A stretch of DNA of 64,000 nt from Rhizoclosmatium globosum (taxonomy: Eukaryota; Chytridiomycota; Chytridiomycetes; Chytridiales; Chytriomycetaceae), in contig MCGO01000029.1 in NCBI GenBank assembly GCA_002104985.1, forward strand, positions 186,001 to 250,000, in the 5' to 3' direction. Shown piece after piece: positions 55,441 through 64,000 of this stretch. The notes under the pieces are model-generated. The model saw only the letters and a program-made list of their open reading frames with translations, was not told the DNA's origin and made no database searches. The position numbers and the translations under genes are program-made. How positions within the stretch are numbered: position 1 is the first letter of the stretch; each line of letters begins with the position of its first letter.

Positions 55441-55822
55441 CGTATTCATCGACTTTGGCTTCCCATCCAGGAGGCAAGGGTCTGTGGTGTGTCAATGATG
55501 TCAGCTGTCAGAATTTGACACAAGCCCAGATAAGTCAGAACAAACCTTTCCATTCGAGGCATTTGATGGTGCTGCTGTCCAGCTTGGTATACCGGCAATC
55601 GACTGCTTTGTTTCACAGGCGGATCAGGGTACAGAGGGGCTGTTCCGTTTTCCGTTCGAGAGGGTTCATAAGCTGTCGATTCAAATGCCGCCCTCGCCCG
55701 CAGTTGCTCTTCAGTGGTAATAATTCCAGGCTGTTTGTAAACACAGAACCAGATCAGGCCACCTATGACAGCCACTGCGAATATCAGGCCGATGATACTC
55801 TTATAAAGTTAAAGAACCCCAT
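55380..55822 (-). CDS. WW-domain single-pass membrane protein, two frameshifts
   Basis: Exons 55822..55546 and 55481..55380, 126 residues if two missing bases are added (near 55806, and in the T run near 55430). The restored order: MGFFN and LYKSIIGLIFAVAVI with GGLIWFCVYKQPG as a membrane helix, then a short cytosolic segment with PLYPDPP (a proline-rich possible ligand), then a WW domain PLPPGWEAKVDEYGRTF followed by DHNSKQTTWTRPLP at the very C-terminus. WW domains bind PPxY-like peptides, and LYPDPP-type segments may compete in cis (inference). The 3' end overlaps inverted arm B. Length agrees exactly with two lost bases. Confidence 0.65.
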
Positions 55823-55911
55823 TCCACCAGACTGAATTCAAGAGGAAATTAAAAATTACATCTTTCCCTCTTCTTCTTCTTTCTTTTGTTACATAACCAT
55901 TCATAAAAAAG

Positions 55912-57474
55912 ATGCCATCATCAGAAAGTGACGATGTTGTTGAGCGACCACTGGGATCACTTGTTGATCCATGGCACCGCATCAGCGATGTGGTCGTTCT
56001 AGCAATTGGGTTTCTCTTTGTATTTATGACGTTCACGGTGCTTCAGGTAATTGTGTGCTAGTGCATCTGTGTGAAGGAGGAGGAGCCTTGACTACGTTGA
56101 GTACAGACGCAGGCATCGACGATCCTCGATCCGTCCGTTGCGTTCAAGTCGCTTGGTGCCTTGTACGTGTCGTTTGCGTTCTTCAACTTGTTTGCGGGTG
56201 CGTTGACTTGTTTTGGCGGAGTGTTTTAACAACCAATCGCCGCTAACTCTTCAACTCTTCAACTCTTTTACAAAAACAGCGGCGGCAATTGTCGAGCGAC
56301 TTGGCTGTGGCGCTGCTCTTTTTGTGTCGTCGATTGGATACACTTTGTTTGGCGCTGCGAATGTTGCCGCACTTCGATTGGGCGACGATGTCGAGGCCCA
56401 GGTTTGTTTGTTGGAACTATGGTACTATCGACTATCGAGTGTTTAAACTCCGCCTTCGACAAGATTGCGATTCTGCTCCCGGCGGCCGTGCTGACGGGTC
56501 TCTCCGCATCCGTGATTTGGGCTGCCCAAGGCGTGTACGTTACCCGCTGTGCTGCATCTGCAAATGTCGGAAAGTACACGGGAATCTTCTTTGGAGTTTT
56601 CTGGTGGGCCTCGATTCTGGGCCCGCTTCTCACTCGGGTCTTGCTTGCCGCTTCTTCAGATACATTCTATGTTATTGCTCAACTCACGGCAATCGGAGCA
56701 TGTGGACCTTTGGTTCTTCTCTGGCTTTGGCTGGCTCGTCCAGAGCCAAGCCATCCTGAAGCTCTACAGGTTTCGACAGAAAGTCTTGTCGAGATTCCTC
56801 CGATCCGTTACAAGTTCCTCAGAACATTCCGCATTATGTTTACACGATCTATGTTCTTCCTGGCTCCTTTATATTACTCTACATCCGTTGAACAAGCTTT
56901 CTCTGGAGGATCGCTCCCACTCTTTATCAAATCTGACAATCCGAAAGTTGATCTTGAGAACAAACTCTATCTTCAAGCAATCTTTGGAACAACTCTCATG
57001 ATCACTTCGTTTATTATTGGTGGTATCACTGACCGTTTTGGATCCCGCCCTCTTCTCGTCTTTGACCTCTTTCTTCACATTGGAACAATGTCAATCATGT
57101 GGTTCTTGAAACCAATCAACAACCTCTCTATTATCTTTCCATGTGCAATCGCACTTGCTGTCAGTGACTCTTTGCTGATGAATCAGATTTACAAACTCGT
57201 TGGGACGTTGTATCCTCAAAAGTCGGAAACTACTACTGCTTTTGCGGCTTACAAGTTTCATCAAAGTTTTGCAACGGGTTTTGTCTTTGTGAGCTCTAAA
57301 GCAATGTTGGGTGAAAATGGTGTTCCGAATATGGGCATTTGGACTCCACTGATTTCTGTAGTTCTCATTACTGCTACAGCTGGAGTCTTTATGGCAACTG
57401 AAAAGTCTGTTTCTGCTCGTGAAGAAATCGTTGGAAATGATTCGAATGAACGCACGCCTCTGTTGGGTGAATAA
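55912..57474 (+). CDS. UNC93-like MFS membrane protein A
   Basis: Exons 55912..56046, 56107..56197, 56280..56401 and 56464..57474, 452 residues if translation stops at 57474. About twelve membrane segments; key parts: FLFVFMTFTVLQTQASTIL (helix 1), LGALYVSFAFFNLFA (helix 2), GASVIWAAQGVYVTRCA (helix 4; W-x-x-QG-x-Y is typical of UNC93), YTGIFFGVFWWASILG, and ITDRFGSRPLL. UNC93 relatives regulate channels or transport ions and lipids; substrate unknown. The last codons include a donor-like GGTGAATAA at 57466, which could splice to the next gene and bypass the stop. It ends SNERTPLLGE. Confidence 0.85.
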
Positions 57475-57520
57475 ACCCTGAATATTTGATTTACGTTGAG
57501 TCTGATACGGACTTATTCAG

Positions 57521-59147
57521 CAGGTTCAACGAGGATCAGCTCTAGCGAATCGGAAGAAACTCCGTTACTTGGTAACTTTTCCCATAAGAAGCAAGACTTT
57601 CCTCACTGATTGTTGTTATTAAGGAAACGCACCAACGTTTACGGATTCCCCAGAAGAATTGGAGGAAAAGCGAAGAAACAACAGATTAGGCGACGTGTTT
57701 ACTCTTGCTACCGCATTCTTTTTCATTTTCAGTGCATTCGCAACGATTCAAGGCCTTGCATCTTCAGTTCTACCGAAACCTGTAGCCTTCTTCACACTTG
57801 GAGCACTCTATTTCTCGTTTGCATTCTGTAACTTATTCTTGGCGGCTCCCATAGGTAATTCCTGTCGCCTCTAAGCTTTTCATTACTCTAATTCGTTGAA
57901 ATCTAGTTGATTGGATTGGATGCAGGCCTGCTCTATTCTTTGCTGCGATTACATACTCGATTTTCAATATCAATACTTTCGTGGCTTTGAAGTCAAGTGA
58001 GCCTGTTGTACAGGTATTTAAAAAAAACAAGTGCGTTCTTTAGATATGCTGATGCCTCTTTCAGACCAGTATCTTACTTCCCGCCGCTCTATTAAATGGT
58101 CTTGGAGCGAGCGTGTTATGGGCTGCTGAAAGTGTGTACGTCACAAAGTGCGCATGTAAGGACACTGTTGGGAAATACGCCGGATACTTCTTTGCGTTTG
58201 TCGGTCTTGCAAGTCTCTTGGGACCCTTCTTTTCGTCGTTTTTGATTCAATTATCCTTTGATAAGGTAAACGCAGCACTTGTAGATTCATTCAATAACTC
58301 CCAGAAAACAGGTCCAAGTCTTTGAAATTTTGTGCTTTGTTGGAGCGTTAGGACCGCTGTTGATTCTTTACATCATGTGGAGACCACCCCCATCTAACCC
58401 ATATGACATTGTCACGGAACCAGTAACACCTGCAACCACAACAACCCCAGCAGCGCGTCCAGTTACTACCGCAGTAACAAACACGAACCCTATGCTAAAG
58501 ACCTTTTACACAATGATCTCCCCAACAATCCTCCTAATCGCCCCGATTTCGTACTTTGGAAGCTGTCAAATGGCGTTCAACGGGGGATCCATCCCTCTCT
58601 TCATCCACACAGGCAACGACGCAGAAGACTTGAAGATAAAGCTGTACATTGTTGCGATTATGGGAGCCGTGTCAACTGTCACGTCGGCTTGCGTTGGACC
58701 GTTCACGGATAAGTATGGTCCTCGGATTATGCTTGTGTTCTCCGTTGGGTTGTATACATTGACGATGGGGACGATGTGGGTTACGAGGCCGGAGAATAAT
58801 TTGTGGGTGTTGTTTCCTTGTGTTGTGCTGTTTTCGTTGTGCTCAGGGGTAAGCGGTCGTCATTTCTTTTCAGTGTGGTGATTAATATTGGAATTTAGGT
58901 TGTCGCGAACCAAAACTATAAAATGATGGGAGTTTTGTTTCCTGGTACTGCAAGCGCCTTTGCGGCGCAACGGTTCCATGGGTCTTTGGGAACAGGTGTT
59001 GCATTCATGTCTTCCGGACTCATGCTTACGCAAGATGGGATTCCAAACATGAACATATGGGCTCCATTGACATGGGGATTTCTGATTGCTGGAACAATTG
59101 GTTCGTTCATCGTCACAAGAGATGAAAGGTTTCATAGACGGAGATAG
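57521..59147 (+). CDS. UNC93-like MFS membrane protein B (possibly second half of a fusion)
   Basis: Exons 57521..57571, 57624..57854, 57907..58013, 58065..58265, 58312..58848 and 58899..59147. Helices mirror protein A: FFFIFSAFATIQGLASSV, LGALYFSFAFCNLFL, GASVLWAAESVYVTKCA, KYAGYFFAFVGLASLLG, FTDKYGPRIML. No start codon exists in frame: the coding frame is closed by a TGA upstream of 57490 and the first Met appears only about 200 codons in. A 54-base GT..AG intron (57467-57520) would join protein A before its stop to this frame in the right phase, giving a 908-residue double protein (TPLLG to AGSTRISSSESEETPLLG). Otherwise an upstream start exon has been missed. Confidence 0.75.
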
Positions 59148-59172
59148 ATTTTCGTATTCGCTTCATTAATTG

Positions 59173-59796
59173 CTACTCAGTAAAATAAGCCTCTCTCAAT
59201 CCACCATTCGTTCTCTCGTTCATCCAATCCAAAGAATACCTTGTAGGATTCGTTTGCTGGAAATTGTAGCTGGTGTTCATGAGCGTCCTGACAATTTGAT
59301 CGATATTTTTCGGCTCGTTTAGCTCTGCTTCTGTGATCCAGTGTCTTCGACTGAATGGTTCATGAGAATAGTGAACCAAAAATTCACGCGTTTCAGTGTC
59401 CATATGGTGAATGAAATCAATCTCTAGCGGTTCTCCGGATTTGGAAGGAGTTGTTTTGGGTCTGACGAGAGGCGAGCCCTTGTGACCCACAGGTTTTTGT
59501 GATGAGGCGCGATTGTTTTGGTTTGATTCTTCGTCGGATTCTTCCAGCTCGAGAGTAGCATCAGAGTCTGCATCAGAATCTATTTCATTTGATTCCATAT
59601 ATATCGCTGGATCTTGCTGGGCGATCGGTTTGGATTGTGGCGCTGTTGTTGCTATTTCTGGCACGCGCTCATTTACTCCATTCTCAAGAGTGCCAAGACG
59701 CCATCGAGGACCTAGACAGATACGGCACACGATCCAGTCGTATAGAGGCACTTCAGACGCCTTGATTTGTAACGTTTGGTGTTGAACGAAAATCAT
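59173..59796 (-). CDS. Unknown acidic-linker protein 1 (paralogue pair)
   Basis: Single exon, 207 residues. The N-terminal block MIFVQHQTLQIKASEVPLYD with WIVCRICLGPRWRLGTLENG, an acidic centre (SDADSDATLELEESDEES), a KGSPLVRPK basic patch, and a C-terminal block with HMDTETREFLV and ITEAELNEPKNIDQIVRTLM, NPTRYSLDWMNE. All blocks recur in the next gene. I know no family; the pattern may be lineage-specific. Cytosolic or nuclear location is inferred from lack of signals. Confidence 0.7.
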   Translation of the reverse strand: MIFVQHQTLQIKASEVPLYDWIVCRICLGPRWRLGTLENGVNERVPEIATTAPQSKPIAQQDPAIYMESNEIDSDADSDATLELEESDEESNQNNRASSQKPVGHKGSPLVRPKTTPSKSGEPLEIDFIHHMDTETREFLVHYSHEPFSRRHWITEAELNEPKNIDQIVRTLMNTSYNFQQTNPTRYSLDWMNERTNGGLREAYFTE

Positions 59797-59837
59797 TTAT
59801 GATCAGAATTATAGATGGAAAGAAAAAGAAACTCGCG

Positions 59838-60497
59838 TCATTCGCCAAAAAAGTGCTCAAGTTGCCGAAAGTGAGAGTTCATCCAGTCGGAGCTGAATCT
59901 GGGTGGGTTGGTTTCTTTGCGATTGTATTCTGTTGTTGCCAGTGTTATCAAAGCACGTTCCACTTCGTCGTCATCTCCAAATCTGTGATACGAGATCCAT
60001 TGACAATCTCTGGGATTATTTCCCACCAATATGGACTCTGTCTCGTAATCAGCTTGGTAGGTAAAGTCAAAGTCTGGGGTGAAATTGGAGTTAGGCGCCT
60101 CCTTCTTCAGTTCTTGCGACAAGGTGTTTTCAAATAATTGAGACAGAAGGTTTTCATCGGAACACGTCTTGTATTCATGTCTGGCTCTGGGTTTTGGTGA
60201 ACCAATGTGATTGAATGGCTTTCGCTTTGGTTGAAAGAAGTCGATTTTCTCCTCCTCACTGTCAGAATCATCAGTCAATTCCAAAGTTTCATCCGACTCA
60301 TATTCAGATTCTTCGTCTTCTTCCATTGGTGCTCGTGTTTCGGTGACGTTTCCCATTTTTGGAACGCGTGATACTTCACCTTTGTCCAGGCCTCCGAGAC
60401 TCCAGGCGGAGCCGAGAACAACTTTGCAGACTAACCAGTCGAAAAGTGGCATAGCTGCGAGTTTGGTGGGGAAAGTGGGGTGTTGAACAAAGAACAT
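59838..60497 (-). CDS. Unknown acidic-linker protein 2 (paralogue pair)
   Basis: Single exon, 219 residues, tandem paralogue of the preceding entry. Shared blocks: MFFVQHPTFPTKLAAMPLFD with WLVCKVVLGSAWSLGGLDKG, an acidic run (EEDEESEYESDETLELTDD), IGSPKPRAR, and DDDEVERALITLATTEYN with NPPRFSSDWMNSHF. Conservation is concentrated in the N- and C-terminal blocks while the acidic middle drifts, which points to two functional modules. No named family. Confidence 0.72.
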   Translation of the reverse strand: MFFVQHPTFPTKLAAMPLFDWLVCKVVLGSAWSLGGLDKGEVSRVPKMGNVTETRAPMEEDEESEYESDETLELTDDSDSEEEKIDFFQPKRKPFNHIGSPKPRARHEYKTCSDENLLSQLFENTLSQELKKEAPNSNFTPDFDFTYQADYETESILVGNNPRDCQWISYHRFGDDDEVERALITLATTEYNRKETNPPRFSSDWMNSHFRQLEHFFGE

Positions 60498-60639
60498 CTA
60501 TTTTTGGATGATTTTGGTACATCGTATTCCAAAAAACGTGAAAATCAAAAGAACAAACGGATATACACTAATGATGTGTTTTTGATGGTATCTTATGCTT
60601 TCTTATTATCGATCTTTTTTCAAGAATCAACAAAGAGCA

Positions 60640-61409
60640 ATGTCGTCAACTCCCACGAACCAATCCAAACCACCTCAGTTCCAGCGACCAGCTGCTCTCT
60701 TCACAACACCCTCATCCAAACCCGGTCAGCCATCGCAAGTGTCGTATTCGCCTCGAACCCACTCCCAAAACGGCCAACCAATTCAGTCACACACTTACAC
60801 GGATCAAGAACAAACCATCAATCAGCTGAAAGAAATGATCATGCAAAAGACAGCCGAATGCGAACGTCTCAAAGCCCAACTGTCATCGAACCGTTCTGAC
60901 GCGACATTTTCTACACCAACTCGTCTCCCAAACGCTACTACAGTTCCAGAAAGAGAAACAGAGCTCGATTACAGCATTGCTGAATTGCTCGTCTCCTTGA
61001 AACGAGAAGTCGAAGAAAAGAGTGAAGCGATCAAGTTGCTCCAACAAAAGTTACAGGCGACTGCGTTCACAACTGAGAGGTGTGTTTAGCTCTTGATATT
61101 ACACTTCAATTTCTCATCCATTGGTGTGTGGATTGTAGCGTGGCTGGAAAGAGGCTTACATCGCTTGTGTCGTTACTTGAAGTTGAAAACAAGGCTCTTC
61201 TCTCGCATTTGAGCGAGGATTCAAGAGTAGAATATTTGCAAGCCCAGTTGGCTCATATGAGGGTTGAAAATTTGGCGTTGCGGTGTAAATTGCAAGGTTT
61301 GTTGGATTCTATGTAATTCTGTGAAGGTCGACTTAAAACTTTGCAAATAGAGACCGAGGTGTTGGCTGAAAGTTTGGATGCTGAGTTGGAGAAAAATTCT
61401 AAGGTTTAA
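60640..61409 (+). CDS. Coiled-coil protein
   Basis: Exons 60640..61079, 61139..61296 and 61351..61409, 218 residues. The N-terminal 55 residues are disordered (Pro/Gln/Ser-rich). Two coiled-coil segments follow: TINQLKEMIMQKTAECERLK with SIAELLVSLKREVEEKSEAI, and VSLLEVENKALLSHLSEDSR with YLQAQLAHMRVENLALRCKL, ending ETEVLAESLDAELEKNSKV. A 30-base alternative last intron was set aside for the 54-base one, which has normal length and phase. Function unknown, perhaps a centrosomal or tethering protein (guess). Confidence 0.65.
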
Positions 61410-61845
61410 AATGATGCTGGAAGCAGTTGTTGCTGATTATCTATTGCTGTTATTTTATCGTTGCTGCTCGATCTGGGAGAAACGAGTCCCTATGGGCTGT
61501 ATATCTTCGCTGTATAAAAATAATTGCTGGTTTTCTATCAATATTTTTACTTTTCCATCTTTCTCTCAACATTATAAAATTATAACGAAACAAACCAAGG
61601 ACAACTGAAGGAGCCATTAGATTTGCAATATATGCTTATATATGACCATTGCACAAATATAAAATAAAGATTTCTTGAATTTTCTATGTTTGTAACGCAA
61701 ACACTCAGCTCATTGGGTTTATTTACCAGACAAATAGCAGGCACTTGCAAAGCAATACAAATCAAAGCATATACGAACAAAAAAGTAGATAGAAATCCAT
61801 AGTTAAGTGTTGCGAGTTGGTTCTGCGCATGATCACCTACAACAC
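61410..61845. other. Intergenic region before tRNA-Leu
   Basis: About 435 bases, AT-rich. No convincing coding sequence on either strand; a few short frames on both strands lack splice or family support. Confidence 0.5.
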
Positions 61846-61927
61846 GGGCAGATGGCCGAGCGGTCAAAGGCGTCACGTTAAGGCCGTGATCTATTCGTAG
61901 GCGTGGGTTCGAATCCCACTCTGCTCA
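61846..61927 (+). tRNA. tRNA-Leu (anticodon AAG)
   Basis: 82 bases. Acceptor GGGCAGA pairs with TCTGCTC (one G-U), D-arm GCCGAGCGGTCAAAGGC, anticodon stem TCACG/CGTGA around TTAAGGC (anticodon AAG, reading CUU), a long variable arm (TCTATTCGTAGG) typical of class II Leu tRNAs, and T-arm GTGGGTTCGAATCCCAC. No intron. Internal A and B boxes (TGGCCGAGCGG, GGTTCGAATCC) are present. Confidence 0.95.
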
Positions 61928-62420
61928 CGTGTTTTGGCGGTGGGATGTGGCGGCGACAGGTTGAGGTTTGGTGGTCAAAGTTGGTGTAGACGGAATTTCC
62001 ACGTGTATTCAACAATACCTCCATGCTACAACAGCAATTCATTCAAATGAGTTAATTCAGCTTGCCCAGGTGGTTGGACAGGTGTGTTGAGGAGGAACGT
62101 TGTGGTAGTGTGATTTTCAACACGACATTCTCAATCCATCCCATTATAACGGTCTAGATAGTTATGCATTGTACAATCACAGAGTAAAAATTATACATCT
62201 ATAACACCGTTAGCTTGTTGTTTTTATTGAAAAAGGGTGTTGCTTGTTTTTAGTCCAGACGTTTTCATTTCATCTATACGGCAAAGCTACGCGGTCTTTG
62301 TACTCATTCATAACAGATTTATCTTACAAAGGACTTTAAACGCGTCAATATTGTCAGGTGTTGGTGCGTTCCTCAAATTTTAATGAATTGTGAGTGACAT
62401 TTTAATCGGCGACGGCAGAT

Positions 62421-62492
62421 TCCTAGATCGCCAAGTGGCTAAGATTCCACCCTCTCACGGTGGCGACCGGGGTTCAATTCCCCGTCTGGGAG
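62421..62492 (+). tRNA. tRNA-Glu (anticodon CTC)
   Basis: 72 bases. Acceptor TCCTAGA pairs with TCTGGGA (one wobble), anticodon stem CCACC/GGTGG around CTCTCAC (anticodon CTC, reading GAG), T-arm CGGGGTTCAATTCCCCG, discriminator G. A short variable loop and no intron. Confidence 0.92.
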
Positions 62493-63109
62493 TGATTTGG
62501 CTGCGTGAGCGCTGTAATTATTGAGGTGTTTGATGTTTGATCAACTGTTGTTCTGAAAACGTTTTCCCTATTGGGATGGATAAGTATGGCTCAATTTTAC
62601 GAAGAGAATCTCAATTATTTAGCTGTTGCGTTTTGGCGGTAATGGAAATGGTAGCGGTATCCTTGGCAGTTGAATTTCGAACAAGAGTCTTAAAATTGCA
62701 CCTATATTTATTACAACTGGGAAACATCGAGTGTTTAGTAATATTTAAAGATGTAGAGAGGAAATGTGTGTTGTTTGTACGTTTATTGGCTTTCCTTGAA
62801 GTTTTGTAACTTATGCAAGTAGATACAGACGAATAGAACCTCTAAAAATCAGCTGAATAATTGCATTATGTATTGGGGAAACTAATGAATATAGGAGGTA
62901 CTGTTCCATTTCAAGTTGTATCAGTTGTATCGAGTAATTTGAATTATTAAAATTAATGGCGTTGGGTAAAGAAAGATCGATGAGAAGTCTCTTATTTAAA
63001 GAATGCCCTATCTACTTCTAATTTGTAAATCGTGATGGTTATTCTGGAGAAATGAGATATCTAATTTTAGTTATTATATATATTCTTTCTTTTTTCACCT
63101 CAAATCAGA
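62493..63109. other. Intergenic region between tRNA-Glu and CTU1
   Basis: About 620 AT-rich bases. A 90-codon frame near 62537-62809 has no homology or splice support and I do not call it. No repeats or further tRNAs are seen; the CTU1 promoter lies at its right end. Confidence 0.5.
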
Positions 63110-64000
63110 ATGAAGTTGTGTGTCCTCTGCAACACAAACCGAGCGCAACTCAAGCGACCCAAGACGGGCCAACAGATCTGCAAAACATGCTTCTATGCGG
63201 TCTTTGAGTATGAAATCCACTGTACAATCACCGAAAACAAGCTGTTCAAACGAGGCGACAAAGTCGCTATTGCAGCTTCAGGTAACCAGTCTTGACCAGT
63301 TTGGTACTGCTGTGTCCCTAACAACTACTTTAACTCAAGGCGGCAAAGATTCGACTGTTTTGGCCCATACCATGAAGCTGCTCAACGATCGTTACGATTA
63401 TGGTCTTGACCTCTGTCTATTATCCATTGACGAAGGCATTAAAGGATACCGAGATGACTCGCTTGAAACAGTGAAGCGGAATCAATTGCAGTACAATCTG
63501 CCTCTGTTGGTCTTAAGTTATGAGGAGTTGTATGGCTGGAGTATGGACAAGGTACGTTTGCAACGAGAGTCTTGCAACAGCGTATTCATAAGTCCATTAG
63601 ATTGTGGCTCAAATTGGTACGAAAAACAATTGTACTTTCTGTGGAGTCTTCCGCCGTCAAGCGCTTGACCGTGGTGCAGCCAGACTTGGTGTGGACCACA
63701 TCGTCACTGGCCACAACGCTGACGACGTTGCAGAAACCGTATTGATGAATCGTAAGCTCCTCGTCCTATTCCAGAAATTCACACTCACGCATTTTCCTCT
63801 AGTGTTCAGAGGCGACTTCGCTCGTCTCACTCGTTGCACCTCCATCACAACTCAGACGCTCGAAACATCTGCTACAACTGCTCCAGAGCATCTAACAATC
63901 CCTCGCTCAAAGCCATTCAAATACACATATGAAAAGGAAATCGTCCTCTACGCATACTTTCTCTCGCTCGACTACTTCTCAACGGAATGCACTTATTCAG
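63110..64000 (+). CDS. CTU1: Cytoplasmic tRNA 2-thiolation protein CTU1/NCS6 (3' partial)
   Basis: Exons 63110..63281, 63340..63551, 63601..63751 and 63803..64000, running off the window. With its partner CTU2/NCS2 it thiolates U34 of Lys, Glu and Gln tRNAs using sulphur from URM1. Seen: N-terminal zinc ribbon CVLC...CKTC, PP-loop [47 protein letters not shown], the second Cys pair [18 protein letters not shown], and [14 protein letters not shown]. After the last splice the frame continues to the edge ([19 protein letters not shown]). Intact in the visible part. Confidence 0.95.

Noticed and set aside
62537..62809. 90-codon plus-strand frame near tRNA-Glu
   Set aside because: AT-rich with biased hydrophobic composition; nothing recognisable and no intron signals.

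Overview
The window looks like a gene-dense chromosome segment of an early-diverging fungus, most likely a zoosporic (chytrid-type) fungus. Genes carry short spliceosomal introns, mostly 45-65 bases, with GT..AG ends and a CTAAC/TTAAC-like branch signal. Recognisable genes are fungal in kind: ALG7-type GlcNAc-1-P transferase, a Rrn6/TAF1C-like Pol I factor, GPI-type chitin deacetylases, a VHS-GAT protein and CTU1/NCS6. The chytrid assignment is inference from gene content; no marker gene settles the species.

Region 1 (1-21967) holds ten related single-pass membrane proteins in the same orientation. Each has a cysteine-rich N-terminal domain of about 320-370 residues built from repeated Y-x-D-x-x-C strands, then a Gly-zipper membrane segment with basic residues on its C-terminal side. 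The first seven end in a cytoplasmic SAM domain; the last three have only short tails. Four unrelated minus-strand genes interrupt the array: a Jupiter/HN1-like repeat protein, a MYND zinc-finger protein, an unrecognised protein and a TMEM42/EamA-like membrane protein. This receptor-like array is the main candidate for an undescribed system.

Region 2 (22436-31048) is surface and wall biology: an isolated DUF3471-like domain, a Cys-rich wall-type membrane protein, a membrane-anchored GT2-like protein, and three polysaccharide (chitin) deacetylases with GPI-type tails. A VHS-GAT trafficking gene lies between the second and third deacetylase.

Region 3 (31088-38771) has small unknown genes, including a spliced 32-residue microprotein, PRPP synthetase, a full ABCB-type transporter and an acetoacetate-decarboxylase-like gene. 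Region 4 (about 38.8-46.5 kb) is a non-LTR retrotransposon on the minus strand with three overlapping ORFs. It separates two paralogous decarboxylase-like genes. Region 5 (47.2-55.4 kb) holds ALG7 and the Rrn6-like gene between two inverted copies of an HSP31/DJ-1-type gene; the duplicated arms also carry fragments of their neighbours. Region 6 (55.4-64 kb) has a WW-domain membrane protein, two UNC93-like transporters that may be spliced into one double-length protein, a pair of acidic paralogues, a coiled-coil protein, two tRNA genes (Leu-AAG, Glu-CTC) and the start of CTU1.

Many genes between 3.9 and 13.8 kb contain single-base frameshifts, nearly all one-base losses, whereas 14-25 kb has none that I found. 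Because unrelated single-copy genes are also affected, local sequence error is more likely than gene decay. Exon boundaries are my own reading of splice signals and homology between neighbours, not transcript data.
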